64,000 bases of DNA from Planctomycetota bacterium. Lineage in GTDB: Bacteria; Planctomycetota; SZUA-567; H5-PLA8. Below are positions 36,283-48,345 of this stretch, in pieces (positions within the stretch are counted from its first letter, which is position 1; each line of letters starts with the position of its first letter). A program made the position numbers and the translations under genes. Below the pieces are notes generated by a model, which saw nothing but the letters and a program-made list of their open reading frames with translations, was not told where the DNA came from and did no database searches. The stretch lies in the NCBI GenBank assembly GCA_016200135.1, contig JACQFI010000060.1, forward strand, positions 43,067 to 107,066, given 5' to 3'.

Positions 36283-36564
36283 ATGAACACCAGAAACATT
36301 GCCGAGTCGAGAACCCGGAAGCTGATGTATTACCGCATCCGCAAAGGACTAACGCTGATGGACGTGAGTAAGAAGACGGGCTTGAGCACCGCGACATTGC
36401 ATCGGATCGAGCGCGGCTTGATGGAGCCTTCAGCCCGTTCGCGCATCAAGATCATGGATGGTCTTAAGCTGACCTCCAGTGAGGTCGATGAACTATGTAG
36501 GGTGGACTTGGAGGTCTCGGCGGGTCGGTCAAAATTCATGGCGGCCTCGACTGATGCTCGCTGA
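36283..36564 (+). CDS. small XRE-type HTH transcriptional regulator
   Basis: 93 residues. A Cro/C1-type helix-turn-helix spans about residues 14-72 (IRKGLTLMDVSKKTGLSTATLHRIERG), with a short C-terminal tail and no sensor domain. ATG 36283 follows GGGAGGG. Its codon use is less GC-biased than that of its neighbours, which may mean recent transfer. It is divergent from the duplicated-domain protein gene; the 240-base gap between them holds CTGCAC-N10-GTGCAG near 36160, a possible operator. Confidence 0.82.
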   Translation: MNTRNIAESRTRKLMYYRIRKGLTLMDVSKKTGLSTATLHRIERGLMEPSARSRIKIMDGLKLTSSEVDELCRVDLEVSAGRSKFMAASTDAR

Positions 36565-36775
36565 AGCACACGTGCAACAGATAGAACGATAGGTCACAAG
36601 CATAGGTGCAGCAGTGAATTAACGCGCGATGCACATGGACCGCAGATCGAAAAAATGGTCGAATGAAGTTTAGGAGGTGACGCCTTTACGATTGTGAAAT
36701 CGGGATTAACATCCGGTCAATCCACATAGATTTTCCGGGTGCAAGGGGGGGAGGGACTGACATAGGAGCCGCTTG

Positions 36776-37327
36776 ATGCGCTCTGCCAAGAAGTCTGCGT
36801 CGAAGAAAGAAGTCCTGCCATCGGCCGATGCTTCCCGAAAAGTGCTCGTCGTCAGCGACAACCCCACCATGCGCGAGGCGCTCTCGTCGTGCCTGCGCGG
36901 CATACGCTGCGCCGTAGACGCCGTCTCGTTCGGCGAGCACGCGCAGGACTGCTACCGCAGCTCGCCCTACCGGCTGATCGTCGTCGATCTTCCCGACCCC
37001 GAGCCCGGCCCCGAGGCCTTCCACGAACTCGTCTGCATGCTCAGCGCGGCGCCATGCGAAGCCGGCGACGACCCCCTGCCGGAGCGCGTGCCGTTCGCGT
37101 TCGACCAGTGGTCCTCGATCCACCCCAACATCGAGAACCGCCCCGCGTTCATCGTGCTCGCGTCGAACGCCGACAAGGAGACCCACGGCCAGGCGTTCCT
37201 GCACGAACAGCTCATCGGCGCGCTGGCCAAGCCCGTGCGCAAAGACCACCTGATGGATCTGGCGGAAGAGCTGATGAACCTGGGCAGCACGCTGCGCGCG
37301 GAGCGCATGGGGTACGAGCTGCAATAG
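36776..37327 (+). CDS. orphan receiver-domain-like protein with internal insertion
   Basis: 183 residues. ATG 36776 lies seven bases after AGGAG. After a basic N-terminal tail comes a response-regulator-like fold: KVLVVSDNPTMREAL, then YRLIVVDLPD with the likely phospho-acceptor Asp, FIVLAS with the switch Ser, and ALAKPVRKDHL with the conserved Lys. Between strands 3 and 4 there is an extra segment of roughly 40 residues, and the first acidic pair is reduced (S-D instead of D-D), so normal phosphorylation is uncertain. There is no output domain and no adjacent histidine kinase. Confidence 0.6.
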   Translation: MRSAKKSASKKEVLPSADASRKVLVVSDNPTMREALSSCLRGIRCAVDAVSFGEHAQDCYRSSPYRLIVVDLPDPEPGPEAFHELVCMLSAAPCEAGDDPLPERVPFAFDQWSSIHPNIENRPAFIVLASNADKETHGQAFLHEQLIGALAKPVRKDHLMDLAEELMNLGSTLRAERMGYELQ

Positions 37328-37362
37328 CCGTACTTCAAAAGCATTAAATCCTAAGTGTACCG

Positions 37363-39125
<1,763 letters not shown>

Positions 39126-39131
39126 GGGCCT

Positions 39132-39983
39132 TTAATGCCCGTAAAACGTTGCGCCCCGTTCCAGCCAATCGCTCTGGTACTTGTCCAAATCGTTTCCAAA
39201 CGAGGCTTGTAGTTTCTGCCAGCGCGCCACAAATGCCTCGTAGTCTTCCGGCGTATCAATTCCCAGTGGATGGGCCTTCGCCAGGCCGACCTGAATCGTG
39301 TGCCCGGCCTCCAGCGCGCGAAGCTGTTCCAACTTCTCAAGCTTTTCGAGCCGGCTCGCAGGCAGGTCTTTATAGCCGAGGAGGAAATCTTTCCGATAGG
39401 CGTAAATGCCTAGATGGTGCAGGCCGAAGACGCGGCGGCCGCCCAGCGACCACGCTTGCGCGGCATCGGCCTCATCGCGGGCGAAGGGGATCGGCGCGCG
39501 GCTGAAGTAGAGCGCGCGGCCTTGGCCATCCACCACGACTTTGACCACGTTCGGCTTGCGCCATGTGGCCTCGTCGAAGATGGGCACGGCCAGCGTGGAC
39601 ATGCTCGCGCCGGACGCAGCGCCGGTGAGCAGCACCGCGACCTGGACGATCAGGTCCGGGTCGATCTCGGGTTCATCGGCCTGAAGGTTGACGATCACGT
39701 CTTCTTTAAGCGCCGCGGCGGCTTCCGCGATGCGGTCGGTGCCGCTCTGATGGTCCGGGGAAGTCATTACGGCCTCTACGCCCGCGTTCTTGGCGGCGGC
39801 AAGCAGTTTGGAATCGTCGCAGGCGGCGAGGACGGCAGTGATGAGGCCCGCAGAGCGTTGTTTAGCTTCGAGGGCTTGGTTGAGGGTGTGTTCGAGGACC
39901 GTGCGGCCCGTGCGCGCCAACAGGAGTTTGCCGGGCAAACGGGTAGACGCCAGCCGGGCAGGCAGGATCACGGCAACGGACAC
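39132..39983 (-). CDS. kdsB: 3-deoxy-manno-octulosonate cytidylyltransferase
   Basis: 283 residues from GTG 39983, chosen because the family starts with VAVILPARLASTRLPGK at once; a GGGAG lies upstream. The CTP-binding N-terminus, the segment VNLQADEPEIDP and the C-terminal HLGIYAYRKDFL are all KdsB features. It activates Kdo as CMP-Kdo for lipid A/LPS synthesis, so the organism is expected to be a diderm. The protein is about 30 residues longer at the C-terminus than E. coli KdsB. It is co-transcribed with pyrG. Confidence 0.94.
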   Translation of the reverse strand: MSVAVILPARLASTRLPGKLLLARTGRTVLEHTLNQALEAKQRSAGLITAVLAACDDSKLLAAAKNAGVEAVMTSPDHQSGTDRIAEAAAALKEDVIVNLQADEPEIDPDLIVQVAVLLTGAASGASMSTLAVPIFDEATWRKPNVVKVVVDGQGRALYFSRAPIPFARDEADAAQAWSLGGRRVFGLHHLGIYAYRKDFLLGYKDLPASRLEKLEKLEQLRALEAGHTIQVGLAKAHPLGIDTPEDYEAFVARWQKLQASFGNDLDKYQSDWLERGATFYGH

Positions 39984-40094
39984 TGGGTGCTTGACTCCCG
40001 TGGAAGGAGGCCGCGCCGAAGCGCAACCTCTACGGGACTCTCTAAATACCAAACGCGGGCACCGAGCGCAATAGGATGAAAGCGGAATTGCGGG

Positions 40095-40124
40095 AAAAAA
40101 GACGGGCCGCCGAAGCAGCCCGTA
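40095..40124 (-). terminator. intrinsic terminator after the DUF1501 gene
   Basis: On the minus strand ACGGGC and GCCCGT form a stem, with further GC pairing inside, followed by six T. It lies 58 bases past the DUF1501 stop and separates that operon from kdsB-pyrG. A further GC-rich hairpin (GGCGGGC with GCCCGCC, 40138-40157) sits just before it. Confidence 0.8.
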
Positions 40125-40181
40125 CGAATTAGAGGATGGCGGGCACGGAGGCCCGCCCCACCAAGCCCGCCCCAATTCTTC

Positions 40182-41489
40182 TTAGGCGATGAGGTCCTTA
40201 ACGGGCTTGCCTTTGTCGACGATGCGGATCGGGCGGCCCTGCTCGGTCTGGTTCTCCTTGGTGTAGTCCACGCCGAGTTGTTCGAACATGGTCGCGTGCA
40301 GCTCGCCGGGGTTCACCGCGCCGTCCTTCACTTCGCTGCCGGTTGCATCGCTGGCGCCGTGCACGAAGCCGGCCTTGATGCCGCCGCCGGCGATCAGGCC
40401 CGACCAGACCTTCGGGTAGTGGTCGCGGCCGTTGTTCGCGTTGATCTTCGGCGTGCGCCCGAACTCACCCGTGCAGATGACCATCGTCCGCTTGAGGAGG
40501 CCGCGGGCGTTGAGGTCCTCGATGAGCGTGCCGAGCGCCGGGTCGAGCGTGTTGCAGTTGCGTTCGACGGCGTCGAAGACGTTCTGGTGATTGTCCCAGC
40601 CGCCGAGCGAGACTTCGACGAAGCGCACGCCCTTCTCGATCAGGCGCCGCGCCATCAGGCAGGACTTGCCGAAATTGTTGTCGCCGTAGCCCTTGCGGTA
40701 GAGGTCCGGCTCTTTATTCAGGTCGAAGGCCTCGACCGACTTCGAGTACATCATGCGCACGGCGTCCTTGTAGTACTGGCCGTAGTCGTTGATGGACTCG
40801 CTGCGCTTCTGCCCGGAGAACTCCTTGTCCAGCGCGGTGAGCAGGTCGACGCGGCGCTTGAAGCGGTCGTGGTCGACGTTGGCCGGGAAGTCGAGGTTGC
40901 GGGTCGGGTTGTTCGGGTCGCCGATGTAGAACGGCGCGACCTGCGTGCCGAGGAAGCCGGCGCCGAAGCTGGTGCCGCCGATGCTGATGTACGAGGGAAT
41001 CTCGGGATTCTTCTTCTCCTTCTGCTGGCAGACCAGCGAGCCCAGGCTGGGGTGCTTGATGCTGCCCAGGGGCTTGTAGCCGGTGTGCATCTCGTAGGTG
41101 GCGCGTTCATGGCTGCCTTCCTTGCTGGTCAGCGAGCGGATGATCGCGGCGTGCTTCATATTGCGCGCGATGATCGGCATGTACTCGCTGATCTGGATGC
41201 CGTCGGCGGTGGTGTCGATGGCCTTCACCGGGCCGGCCGTCGCCTGGCCGGGCTTGGGGTCGAAGGTGTCGATGTGGCTGGGTCCGCCCGCGAGCCAGAC
41301 CAGGATCACGGAGTCGCACTTGCTGACCTCCGCGCCATCGGCCAGCACCGAGACCTTCATCAGGTCCAGCAGGCTGAGGCCCATGAAGCCGAAGACGCCG
41401 CCCTTAAGGAAGCTGCGCCGGTTGAGACCGTTCTGGCCGTCGCAATCGATGTTGCCGCATGCGTGACCGGTCGCTTGAATCTTGCCCAT
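40182..41489 (-). CDS. DUF1501 (sulfatase-like) Tat-exported protein
   Basis: 435 residues. A twin-arginine signal (NRRSFLKGG, followed by a hydrophobic stretch) shows export of a folded protein. The body matches DUF1501, a member of the alkaline-phosphatase/sulfatase fold group typical of Planctomycetes and relatives: VILVWLAGGPSHIDTFDPKPG at the start, CTGEFGRTPKINANNGRDHYP near the end. Its reaction is unknown. It is nearly always paired with a DUF1549/DUF1553 gene, as here 44 bases upstream. ATG 41489 follows AAAGGAG. Confidence 0.93.
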   Translation of the reverse strand: MGKIQATGHACGNIDCDGQNGLNRRSFLKGGVFGFMGLSLLDLMKVSVLADGAEVSKCDSVILVWLAGGPSHIDTFDPKPGQATAGPVKAIDTTADGIQISEYMPIIARNMKHAAIIRSLTSKEGSHERATYEMHTGYKPLGSIKHPSLGSLVCQQKEKKNPEIPSYISIGGTSFGAGFLGTQVAPFYIGDPNNPTRNLDFPANVDHDRFKRRVDLLTALDKEFSGQKRSESINDYGQYYKDAVRMMYSKSVEAFDLNKEPDLYRKGYGDNNFGKSCLMARRLIEKGVRFVEVSLGGWDNHQNVFDAVERNCNTLDPALGTLIEDLNARGLLKRTMVICTGEFGRTPKINANNGRDHYPKVWSGLIAGGGIKAGFVHGASDATGSEVKDGAVNPGELHATMFEQLGVDYTKENQTEQGRPIRIVDKGKPVKDLIA

Positions 41490-41533
41490 GGCCCTAGCTC
41501 CTTTATTCCTGTCCCGATTCCCGGTTGCTGCTT

Positions 41534-43534
41534 TTATTTCTCAAACATGAATTCGCGTGTATTCAACAAGGCCCAGTGGAAGTCCTCGACGACCTGTTCG
41601 TCGGGCGGCGCGCCGCGCATGACGACCTTGGCGACATCCAGTTCCTGTTTGGTCGGGTAGCGCGAGAGCGTCGAGAGGTAGAGTTCGGTGGCGATGCTCA
41701 CGCCGTCCTTCTTGGCGTCTAGCAGTTCCCGCGTGAGCGTGCCCGGCTTGGCGGCCACGGCGCCGTTGATCGCCTGCCCGTTCAGCAGTTCCAGCGCCTG
41801 CGAGATGGAACCGCTGCGGTCGCGCTCGGTCACGACCTGTTCGCGGTCCGGCTGGTTGAAGAGGTTCATGAACGAGCCGTTGCGCGCGGGCGTGGGCAGG
41901 TCGACGGCCCATTCGATCTTCGCATTGGGCTTTACCTGGCCGCCCTTCTTGCCGCCGCCGGCGGCGTCCATGGCCTTCATCGCGTCCTTGGGCTTGCCGA
42001 GTTCCGCGAGGCCGTCGGTGCGGCCGGTGGCGACCAGGATCGAGTCGAAGATCTGCTCCGCGGTCAGGCGCCGGATCTGGAAGTGCGAGTACAGCGTCTT
42101 GTCTTCCTTGTTCGAAGCGTTCGGCAAGGAGGAACGTTCGTAGGTGCTCGACGACATGATCAGCTTGACGATCGCCTTGTTGTCGAACTTCGACTTGATG
42201 AACTCGTCCGCGAGGTACGTGAGCAGCTCCGGATGCGTGGGCGGGTTCTTCTCGCGGAAGTCGTCGATCGGATCCACGATGCCGCGGCCGAAGAGCTCCT
42301 GCCAGATGCGGTTCACCTGCACCTCGGCGAAGCGATGGCTCTCGGTGACGAACTTGGCCAGGGCTTCGCGGCGCGAGCTGCGCGGCGGCGCCTTGAGGCT
42401 GTTGTCCCAGGGGAAGACGGGCTCGACGACCTCGCCGCTGTTCTGGCCCTTCTTGTCCGCGCCGTCGCCTTCGGTCGGCATGCGGTAATCGCCCACGGGC
42501 CGCTCGACGCATTTGCGGATCTGTGCGCCCTGGAAGGCTTGCTGCAGGCGTTGCGCCTTCTCCTTGCCCAGCGACTTCTCGACTTCCTGTTCGATCGCCT
42601 TCAGGTTCAGGCCCGGGCCCATCTTGCCCATGTTCTTGCCTTTGCCGCCCGCGTCCATGCCGCCCATCATGCCGCCGGCCGGCGTGGCCGCGTCTTCGGC
42701 TTCCACTTCCTTCTCGGCTTTCTCGATGTAGGGCTTCAAAATGGCCATGATGTCCGCCGGCAGGCGCGAATTCTTGAGATTCGCCATCGACGCCGCCTGG
42801 TCGACGACCACCGCCGTGCGCGGGTTGAGGAACGCCATCAGGCTGTGGAAGTCCTTCTGCTCCCACTTGTCGAATGGATGGTCGTGGCACTGCGCGCAGG
42901 CCATGCGCGTGCCCATAAAGACGTCGGCGACCATGTTCACCGTCTCGACGCGGTTGTTCTCGTCGCGCAAGTAGAAGTTCACCGCGCCGTCCTCTTCCGC
43001 GCGGCCCGAGGAGCAGATCAGCGCCTTCACGAACTTGTCGTAGGGCCGGTTCTCGTTGAGCGCGTCCTTGATCCAATCGCGGTAGGAGCCTTTCACCGTG
43101 CCTTCCTGGCGCCGCCCGTTGGAGTGCTCGCGCAGCAGGTCGCCCCAAGCCACCGCCCACTTGTGCCCGTAGCGTTCGTCCTTGAGCAGGCTCTCGACGA
43201 GCCGCGCGCGCTTGCTGGTGGACGTGTCTTTGAGGAAGTTGCGGAGCTCGAACGGCGTCGGGATCATGCCCACGATGTCCAGGAACGCGCGGCGGCAGAA
43301 CTCTTCATCGGTGCAGGCCGGCGAGGGATCGATCTTGTTCTCCTGGAGCTTGTCCAGGACGAACTTGTCGATGGGATTCTTGATCTGGAAGGCTGGCGAG
43401 GAGGCGCCTTCGGCTTGAGCGCTCGCGGGGGACGCTTCGGGCGTCCAGGTGCTCCAGAGGGCTATCCCGGCAAGCAAGACCAGCCCGAAGACCGGGGCCA
43501 GCCATTTCCACGTGGAGCCATTGCACGAATTCAT
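41534..43534 (-). CDS. DUF1549/DUF1553 planctomycete-type surface protein
   Basis: 666 residues. ATG 43534 follows AGGGAGAG and gives an N-terminal hydrophobic anchor (about residues 10-28). Residues 45-300 are DUF1549, including the c-type heme-like motif CAQCH in MACAQCHDHPFDKWE. A Met/Gly-rich helical insert (about 320-420) precedes DUF1553 (about 430-650, RREALAKFVTESHRFAEVQVNRIWQELFGRGIV). The N-terminal cytochrome domain that many relatives carry is missing. It forms a two-gene operon with the DUF1501 gene. The role is unknown; an electron-transfer or polymer-degrading surface complex has been suggested for such pairs. Confidence 0.92.
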   Translation of the reverse strand: MNSCNGSTWKWLAPVFGLVLLAGIALWSTWTPEASPASAQAEGASSPAFQIKNPIDKFVLDKLQENKIDPSPACTDEEFCRRAFLDIVGMIPTPFELRNFLKDTSTSKRARLVESLLKDERYGHKWAVAWGDLLREHSNGRRQEGTVKGSYRDWIKDALNENRPYDKFVKALICSSGRAEEDGAVNFYLRDENNRVETVNMVADVFMGTRMACAQCHDHPFDKWEQKDFHSLMAFLNPRTAVVVDQAASMANLKNSRLPADIMAILKPYIEKAEKEVEAEDAATPAGGMMGGMDAGGKGKNMGKMGPGLNLKAIEQEVEKSLGKEKAQRLQQAFQGAQIRKCVERPVGDYRMPTEGDGADKKGQNSGEVVEPVFPWDNSLKAPPRSSRREALAKFVTESHRFAEVQVNRIWQELFGRGIVDPIDDFREKNPPTHPELLTYLADEFIKSKFDNKAIVKLIMSSSTYERSSLPNASNKEDKTLYSHFQIRRLTAEQIFDSILVATGRTDGLAELGKPKDAMKAMDAAGGGKKGGQVKPNAKIEWAVDLPTPARNGSFMNLFNQPDREQVVTERDRSGSISQALELLNGQAINGAVAAKPGTLTRELLDAKKDGVSIATELYLSTLSRYPTKQELDVAKVVMRGAPPDEQVVEDFHWALLNTREFMFEK

Positions 43535-43930
43535 GATGCGCTCTCCCTGCCCGCCGGTGGCGGCATTCCCAACAAAAAGGATATTTCCAACAGGCGGAAG
43601 GCCCCCACCACTTGTTGAAGACGATATTTTGGAGGACTTTCCTGCACTTCTACTACTCCAATCTACCTCCGATTTGTCTCCTCTGCACCTTATGTGCCAC
43701 AGCGTAACAACACGAAAAGTCACCTAGAGCAAAATTCGATGTTAGCCTAAAAATTGGGTACGCTCCGACGGGCATTGTGCGCACAGCAATGGACACCTCC
43801 TAGTGGACCCACGGCACGGGAACTCACGCAGAATTGGAGGAATTGGGTCGGATTTTGAGAGTTGGAGATATTATGCGCGGCGAGAACATGAGCGTACTGT
43901 CGAAGCATGGACTTCAATAGAGCTGACGCG
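43535..43930. other. 396-bp intergenic region without a recognisable gene
   Basis: This is the leader side of the DUF1549 operon and the tail of the ECF-sigma operon, both on the minus strand. It is AT-richer than its surroundings. I found no convincing -35/-10 pair, terminator or RNA structure. Open frames here have neither a ribosome site nor codon bias. Confidence 0.5.
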
Positions 43931-44233
43931 CTAATCCTTTGCTTCGGAATTTTGCGAAAGCGTTTTGCCGCTGGCCGGCTTGGCCTCGAGCGCTTGTTCG
44001 GCGGGCTTGGATTCCACCACCGTGGGGATAACCGCGCCGAAGAAGGCCGCGACTAGCGCGATGAGGCCGCCCATCAGCAGAGAAGCGATGATGATAATGG
44101 TGAGGACGGTCGCGCCGAGATGCTGCCCGTAGACCAGCACCAGCCACGGTAGCCCCAGCGCGATGGCCACGCCGGCGAACACGCCGATCAAAGCCAGCCT
44201 TCCACCGCCAAACCGAATCGATTCCCGGCTCAT
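43931..44233 (-). CDS. small membrane-hairpin protein, paralogue of the DUF2807 N-terminus
   Basis: 100 residues: a short N-terminus with RFGGGR, two long hydrophobic segments (about 12-35 and 40-70) and a charged C-terminal tail. The first 75 residues align with the start of the neighbouring DUF2807 protein (FGGGR, 'IALGLP..VLVYG', 'GGL.ALVAAFFG.V.P'), so a membrane module has been duplicated without its beta domain. ATG 44233 follows AGGAG. It is the last gene of the sigma-factor operon. Function unknown. Confidence 0.72.
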   Translation of the reverse strand: MSRESIRFGGGRLALIGVFAGVAIALGLPWLVLVYGQHLGATVLTIIIIASLLMGGLIALVAAFFGAVIPTVVESKPAEQALEAKPASGKTLSQNSEAKD

Positions 44234-44257
44234 GAACTGTCTCCTAGAACGATGGTC

Positions 44258-45109
44258 TTAGCGCCGCTTCACGCTGCCTGAACCGATGATGCGCTTCTCG
44301 ATTTCGGGCTCGCCACGGTACTCGATGTCGCCGCTGCCGACGACCGAAGCGCGCAGTTTTTGCGCCGGATTCACCTGGGCGTCGCCGCTGCCGGCGATCT
44401 CCACGTCGGCGGCCGAACAGGCGAGGCCCGCCAGGTCGGCGTCGCCCGAACCGGCGATGCTCACGCGGAGGTTCTCAACGCGGCCTTCGGCCTGGACGTC
44501 GCCCGAGCCCTTGATCGAGACCGCGAAGGCTTTGCCGCGCACTCCGGTCGCGCGCACGTCGCCCGACCCCGCGACGCCGACGCCTTTCAGCGACGGCACG
44601 GCGATCTTTATGCGCACGCCCACCTTGCTGCGATACGAACGCGTGGCCGCGACTACCAGCGTGCCGTCGCGGACCTCGGTGCGAATGAACTCCAGCAGGT
44701 TGTCGTCGGCCTCCACCATCACCGACTGCGGCCCGCCGACAGCGATCTCGGCGTCTCCCGAGCCATCGACGCGCACGGCGTCGAAGGCGGGCAGTTCGCG
44801 CACGGCCGTACCGAGCACACCCGAGCCGGCCACGCCACTGCCGCCCATGGAAAAGCACCATGGTTTGGCGCCGAATCCGCCGCTTTGCTCAATCGCGCGG
44901 GGCACCACGGTGCCGAAGAACGCCGCCACCAGGGCCACCAAACCGCCGCCGCAGAGCGCCAGCAGGATCACGAGGGTCTGAATGACGGGCCCCAGTACGT
45001 CCCCATAGACCAGCACGATGGCCGGGAGGCCCAGCGCGATCAAGAGGCCCGCCAGCACGCCTACGGCGCCGATTCTTCCGCCGCCAAATTGAACCACATC
45101 CGGACTCAT
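44258..45109 (-). CDS. membrane-anchored DUF2807 (GIN-type beta-helix) protein
   Basis: 283 residues. Two membrane segments (about 13-36 and 42-68) are followed by a C-terminal DUF2807 domain. This has the typical repeating G-S-G-D turns (VRVDGSGDAEIAV, VAGSGDVRATG, IKGSGDVQAEG, IAGSGDADLAG, IAGSGDAQVNP, VVGSGDIEYRG), one per beta-helix rung. DUF2807 domains are thought to act in adhesion or surface sensing. Its ATG overlaps the sigma-factor stop (ATGA), so the two are translationally coupled; a membrane partner cotranscribed with an ECF sigma factor is often its regulator, but no anti-sigma motif is visible. Confidence 0.85.
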   Translation of the reverse strand: MSPDVVQFGGGRIGAVGVLAGLLIALGLPAIVLVYGDVLGPVIQTLVILLALCGGGLVALVAAFFGTVVPRAIEQSGGFGAKPWCFSMGGSGVAGSGVLGTAVRELPAFDAVRVDGSGDAEIAVGGPQSVMVEADDNLLEFIRTEVRDGTLVVAATRSYRSKVGVRIKIAVPSLKGVGVAGSGDVRATGVRGKAFAVSIKGSGDVQAEGRVENLRVSIAGSGDADLAGLACSAADVEIAGSGDAQVNPAQKLRASVVGSGDIEYRGEPEIEKRIIGSGSVKRR

Positions 45110-45639
45110 GACTTCTCCCCTTTCTTGCGGCCGAGCAGCCCGCGCAGGGCTTCCAGCGCGTAACGGCAGCGGCTCGCGGCGGTGTTGTTCGAGATCGAGA
45201 GCGCCTCGCCGATCTCGCGGAACGACAGGCCGACGTAGTATTTCATCCGGATCACGGCCTGCTGCGTCTCCGGAAGCCCGCGCAAAGCGTCTTCCAGCGT
45301 CGCGGGGTCAATCTCGAGCGGGTCGCCTGCGGCTTCTTCTTCGTCTGCGCGCGCCGCGGGCGTCAGTTCCGGCTGTTCGTCCAGCGAGACCAGCCGCTGC
45401 CGCCGTGCGCGGCGTTTGAGCGCGTTCAACTGCGCGGCCTTGAAAAGGTAGCCTTCCAGGTTCTCCGGCGCGCCGGACTCGAGCTTGCGCCAGACCAGGG
45501 CAAGGGTGTCCTGCACGGCGTCTTCGGCCTCTTCGCGGTTCTTCAGTATCCGTTCGGAAACGCGCACCAGTTCCGCATGGCGTTGGACGACCAGGGCTTG
45601 AAACCGCTCGAAACTCTCGCGTCCTGGGTGGCCCTCCAT
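45106..45639 (-). CDS. ECF-type RNA polymerase sigma factor
   Basis: 177 residues. ATG 45639 follows GAGGGAGAG; longer starts would add a non-conserved stretch. Region sigma2 is at about 16-80 (ILKNREEAEDAVQDTLALVW, then LEGYLFKAAQLNALKRRAR) and sigma4 at about 116-165 (LPETQQAVIRMKYYVGLSFREIGEALSIS), joined by an acidic linker. It directs RNA polymerase to a specialised promoter set. There is no classical anti-sigma gene; the coupled DUF2807 membrane protein takes the usual anti-sigma position. It is divergent from lepA. Confidence 0.93.
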   Translation of the reverse strand: MEGHPGRESFERFQALVVQRHAELVRVSERILKNREEAEDAVQDTLALVWRKLESGAPENLEGYLFKAAQLNALKRRARRQRLVSLDEQPELTPAARADEEEAAGDPLEIDPATLEDALRGLPETQQAVIRMKYYVGLSFREIGEALSISNNTAASRCRYALEALRGLLGRKKGEKS

Positions 45640-46102
45640 GCCGCTGAACTCTCCCTCTGCAACCGTATTGATCCCGAGATTCCGGTTTTTGTCTGCGAAA
45701 TCTTCAGCATAATTCACGGGATCTTTTTTTGTGCGCACCGAGGCTACTCGCGGGTGGCGCCGTAGAGTAGGGCAGGACGCCTTCGCCGCGGCCTCTGGCC
45801 CGTGCAAGGATGCAGAAAAGTTCCCAAGGTGCAACCAGTGGGTTCGCGTTCATCTTAAGCTCCTTTGGCTTCTCGGCTCCGCTCCTGTGCTGCTCATGAG
45901 GCTTGATCCGTGCGGATGGCTTTTTGTCTGGAGAAAAGAGAAATATTCGCGACGCCCAAAGCGCGGCGGGGAAGCCACTGGCTTTGGCGTGCGGTGCCGA
46001 TTACCTTAGAGACGCCTGAACGGATAGAGGAAGCAGGCCCGACCTGGCTGGAGAAGGATATCCTTCGCGGCACCCGAACGTCGTCCGCGGCCCCGAGTAC
46101 CC
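45640..46102. other. 463-bp divergent intergenic region (sigma factor / lepA)
   Basis: It must hold promoters for the sigma-factor operon (minus) and lepA (plus). The part near the sigma gene is AT-rich (around 45680-45735) and contains a GAATTATGCT segment that could supply a -10 on the minus strand. On the plus strand TTGGCG-N17-TAGAGA near 45980-46010 is a weak candidate. Neither is convincing. No gene, RNA or repeat was found. Confidence 0.4.
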
Positions 46103-47923
<1,821 letters not shown>

Positions 47924-47927
47924 GGCA

Positions 47928-47956
47928 TTCCAACGGCCAACGAGTTGGAGTATAAT
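47928..47956 (+). promoter_or_regulatory. promoter of the toxin-antitoxin pair, with overlapping palindrome
   Basis: TTCCAA and a consensus TATAAT (47951-47956) are 17 bases apart, starting five bases after the lepA stop. The inverted repeat CCAAC-N9-GTTGG (47930-47948) fills the spacer. That is where an antitoxin would bind to repress its own operon. The promoter gives the pair transcription independent of lepA. Confidence 0.65.
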
Positions 47957-47991
47957 GGCGTGAGATTGATTGAGGATTTGGAGGCGAACCT

Positions 47992-48345
47992 TTGTCGGCC
48001 ATTCGCATTCGAAAACATCTGGACTCCGCCACGCTGCACTTGCCGCAGCTTCGTCCGCTGATCGGCAAAAACGTCGAGATTACCGTGAAGGAGAGAAGGC
48101 AGCGCGCAGAACGTGCGAGAAAGCCGATCACCTTAAAACCGGTACCGGCGTGGATGCCTCCCTGCAAGACTCCTAGGCAATGTATGTTGGAACAAGGCAA
48201 GAAGCCCATGACGATTGCCGATATGAGGGGCGGCTGGCCCAAGGATGAATTGAACGATGGCTTCGAGGAAGCGTTGAAAGAGTGGCGTAGGCAAGAAGTG
48301 GATGAAGAGATCAAGAATCGCAAGATGCGACGGCGCAGATCGTGA
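47992..48345 (+). CDS. probable antitoxin of a VapBC-type pair
   Basis: 117 residues from TTG 47992, which follows TTGGAGG by eight bases. The N-terminus (IRIRKHLDSATLHLPQLRPLIGKNVEITV) resembles antitoxin-like proteins common in Planctomycetes; the rest is charged and likely disordered (PKDELNDGFEEALKEW), as expected for a toxin-wrapping tail. Its stop overlaps the toxin start by four bases (GTGA). Base composition is more AT-rich than flanking genes, suggesting acquisition. It has no AbrB or ribbon-helix-helix motif that I can name, so assignment rests mainly on context. Confidence 0.68.
   Translation: MSAIRIRKHLDSATLHLPQLRPLIGKNVEITVKERRQRAERARKPITLKPVPAWMPPCKTPRQCMLEQGKKPMTIADMRGGWPKDELNDGFEEALKEWRRQEVDEEIKNRKMRRRRS

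Noticed and set aside
36565..36775. Small gene after TTTAGGAGGTGACG near 36670
   Set aside because: A strong ribosome-like site is present, but the frames after it close within a few codons.
41541..43160. 539-codon minus-strand frame in another phase of the DUF1549 gene
   Set aside because: The true frame has DUF1549 and DUF1553 motifs; this one is a phase-shifted shadow.
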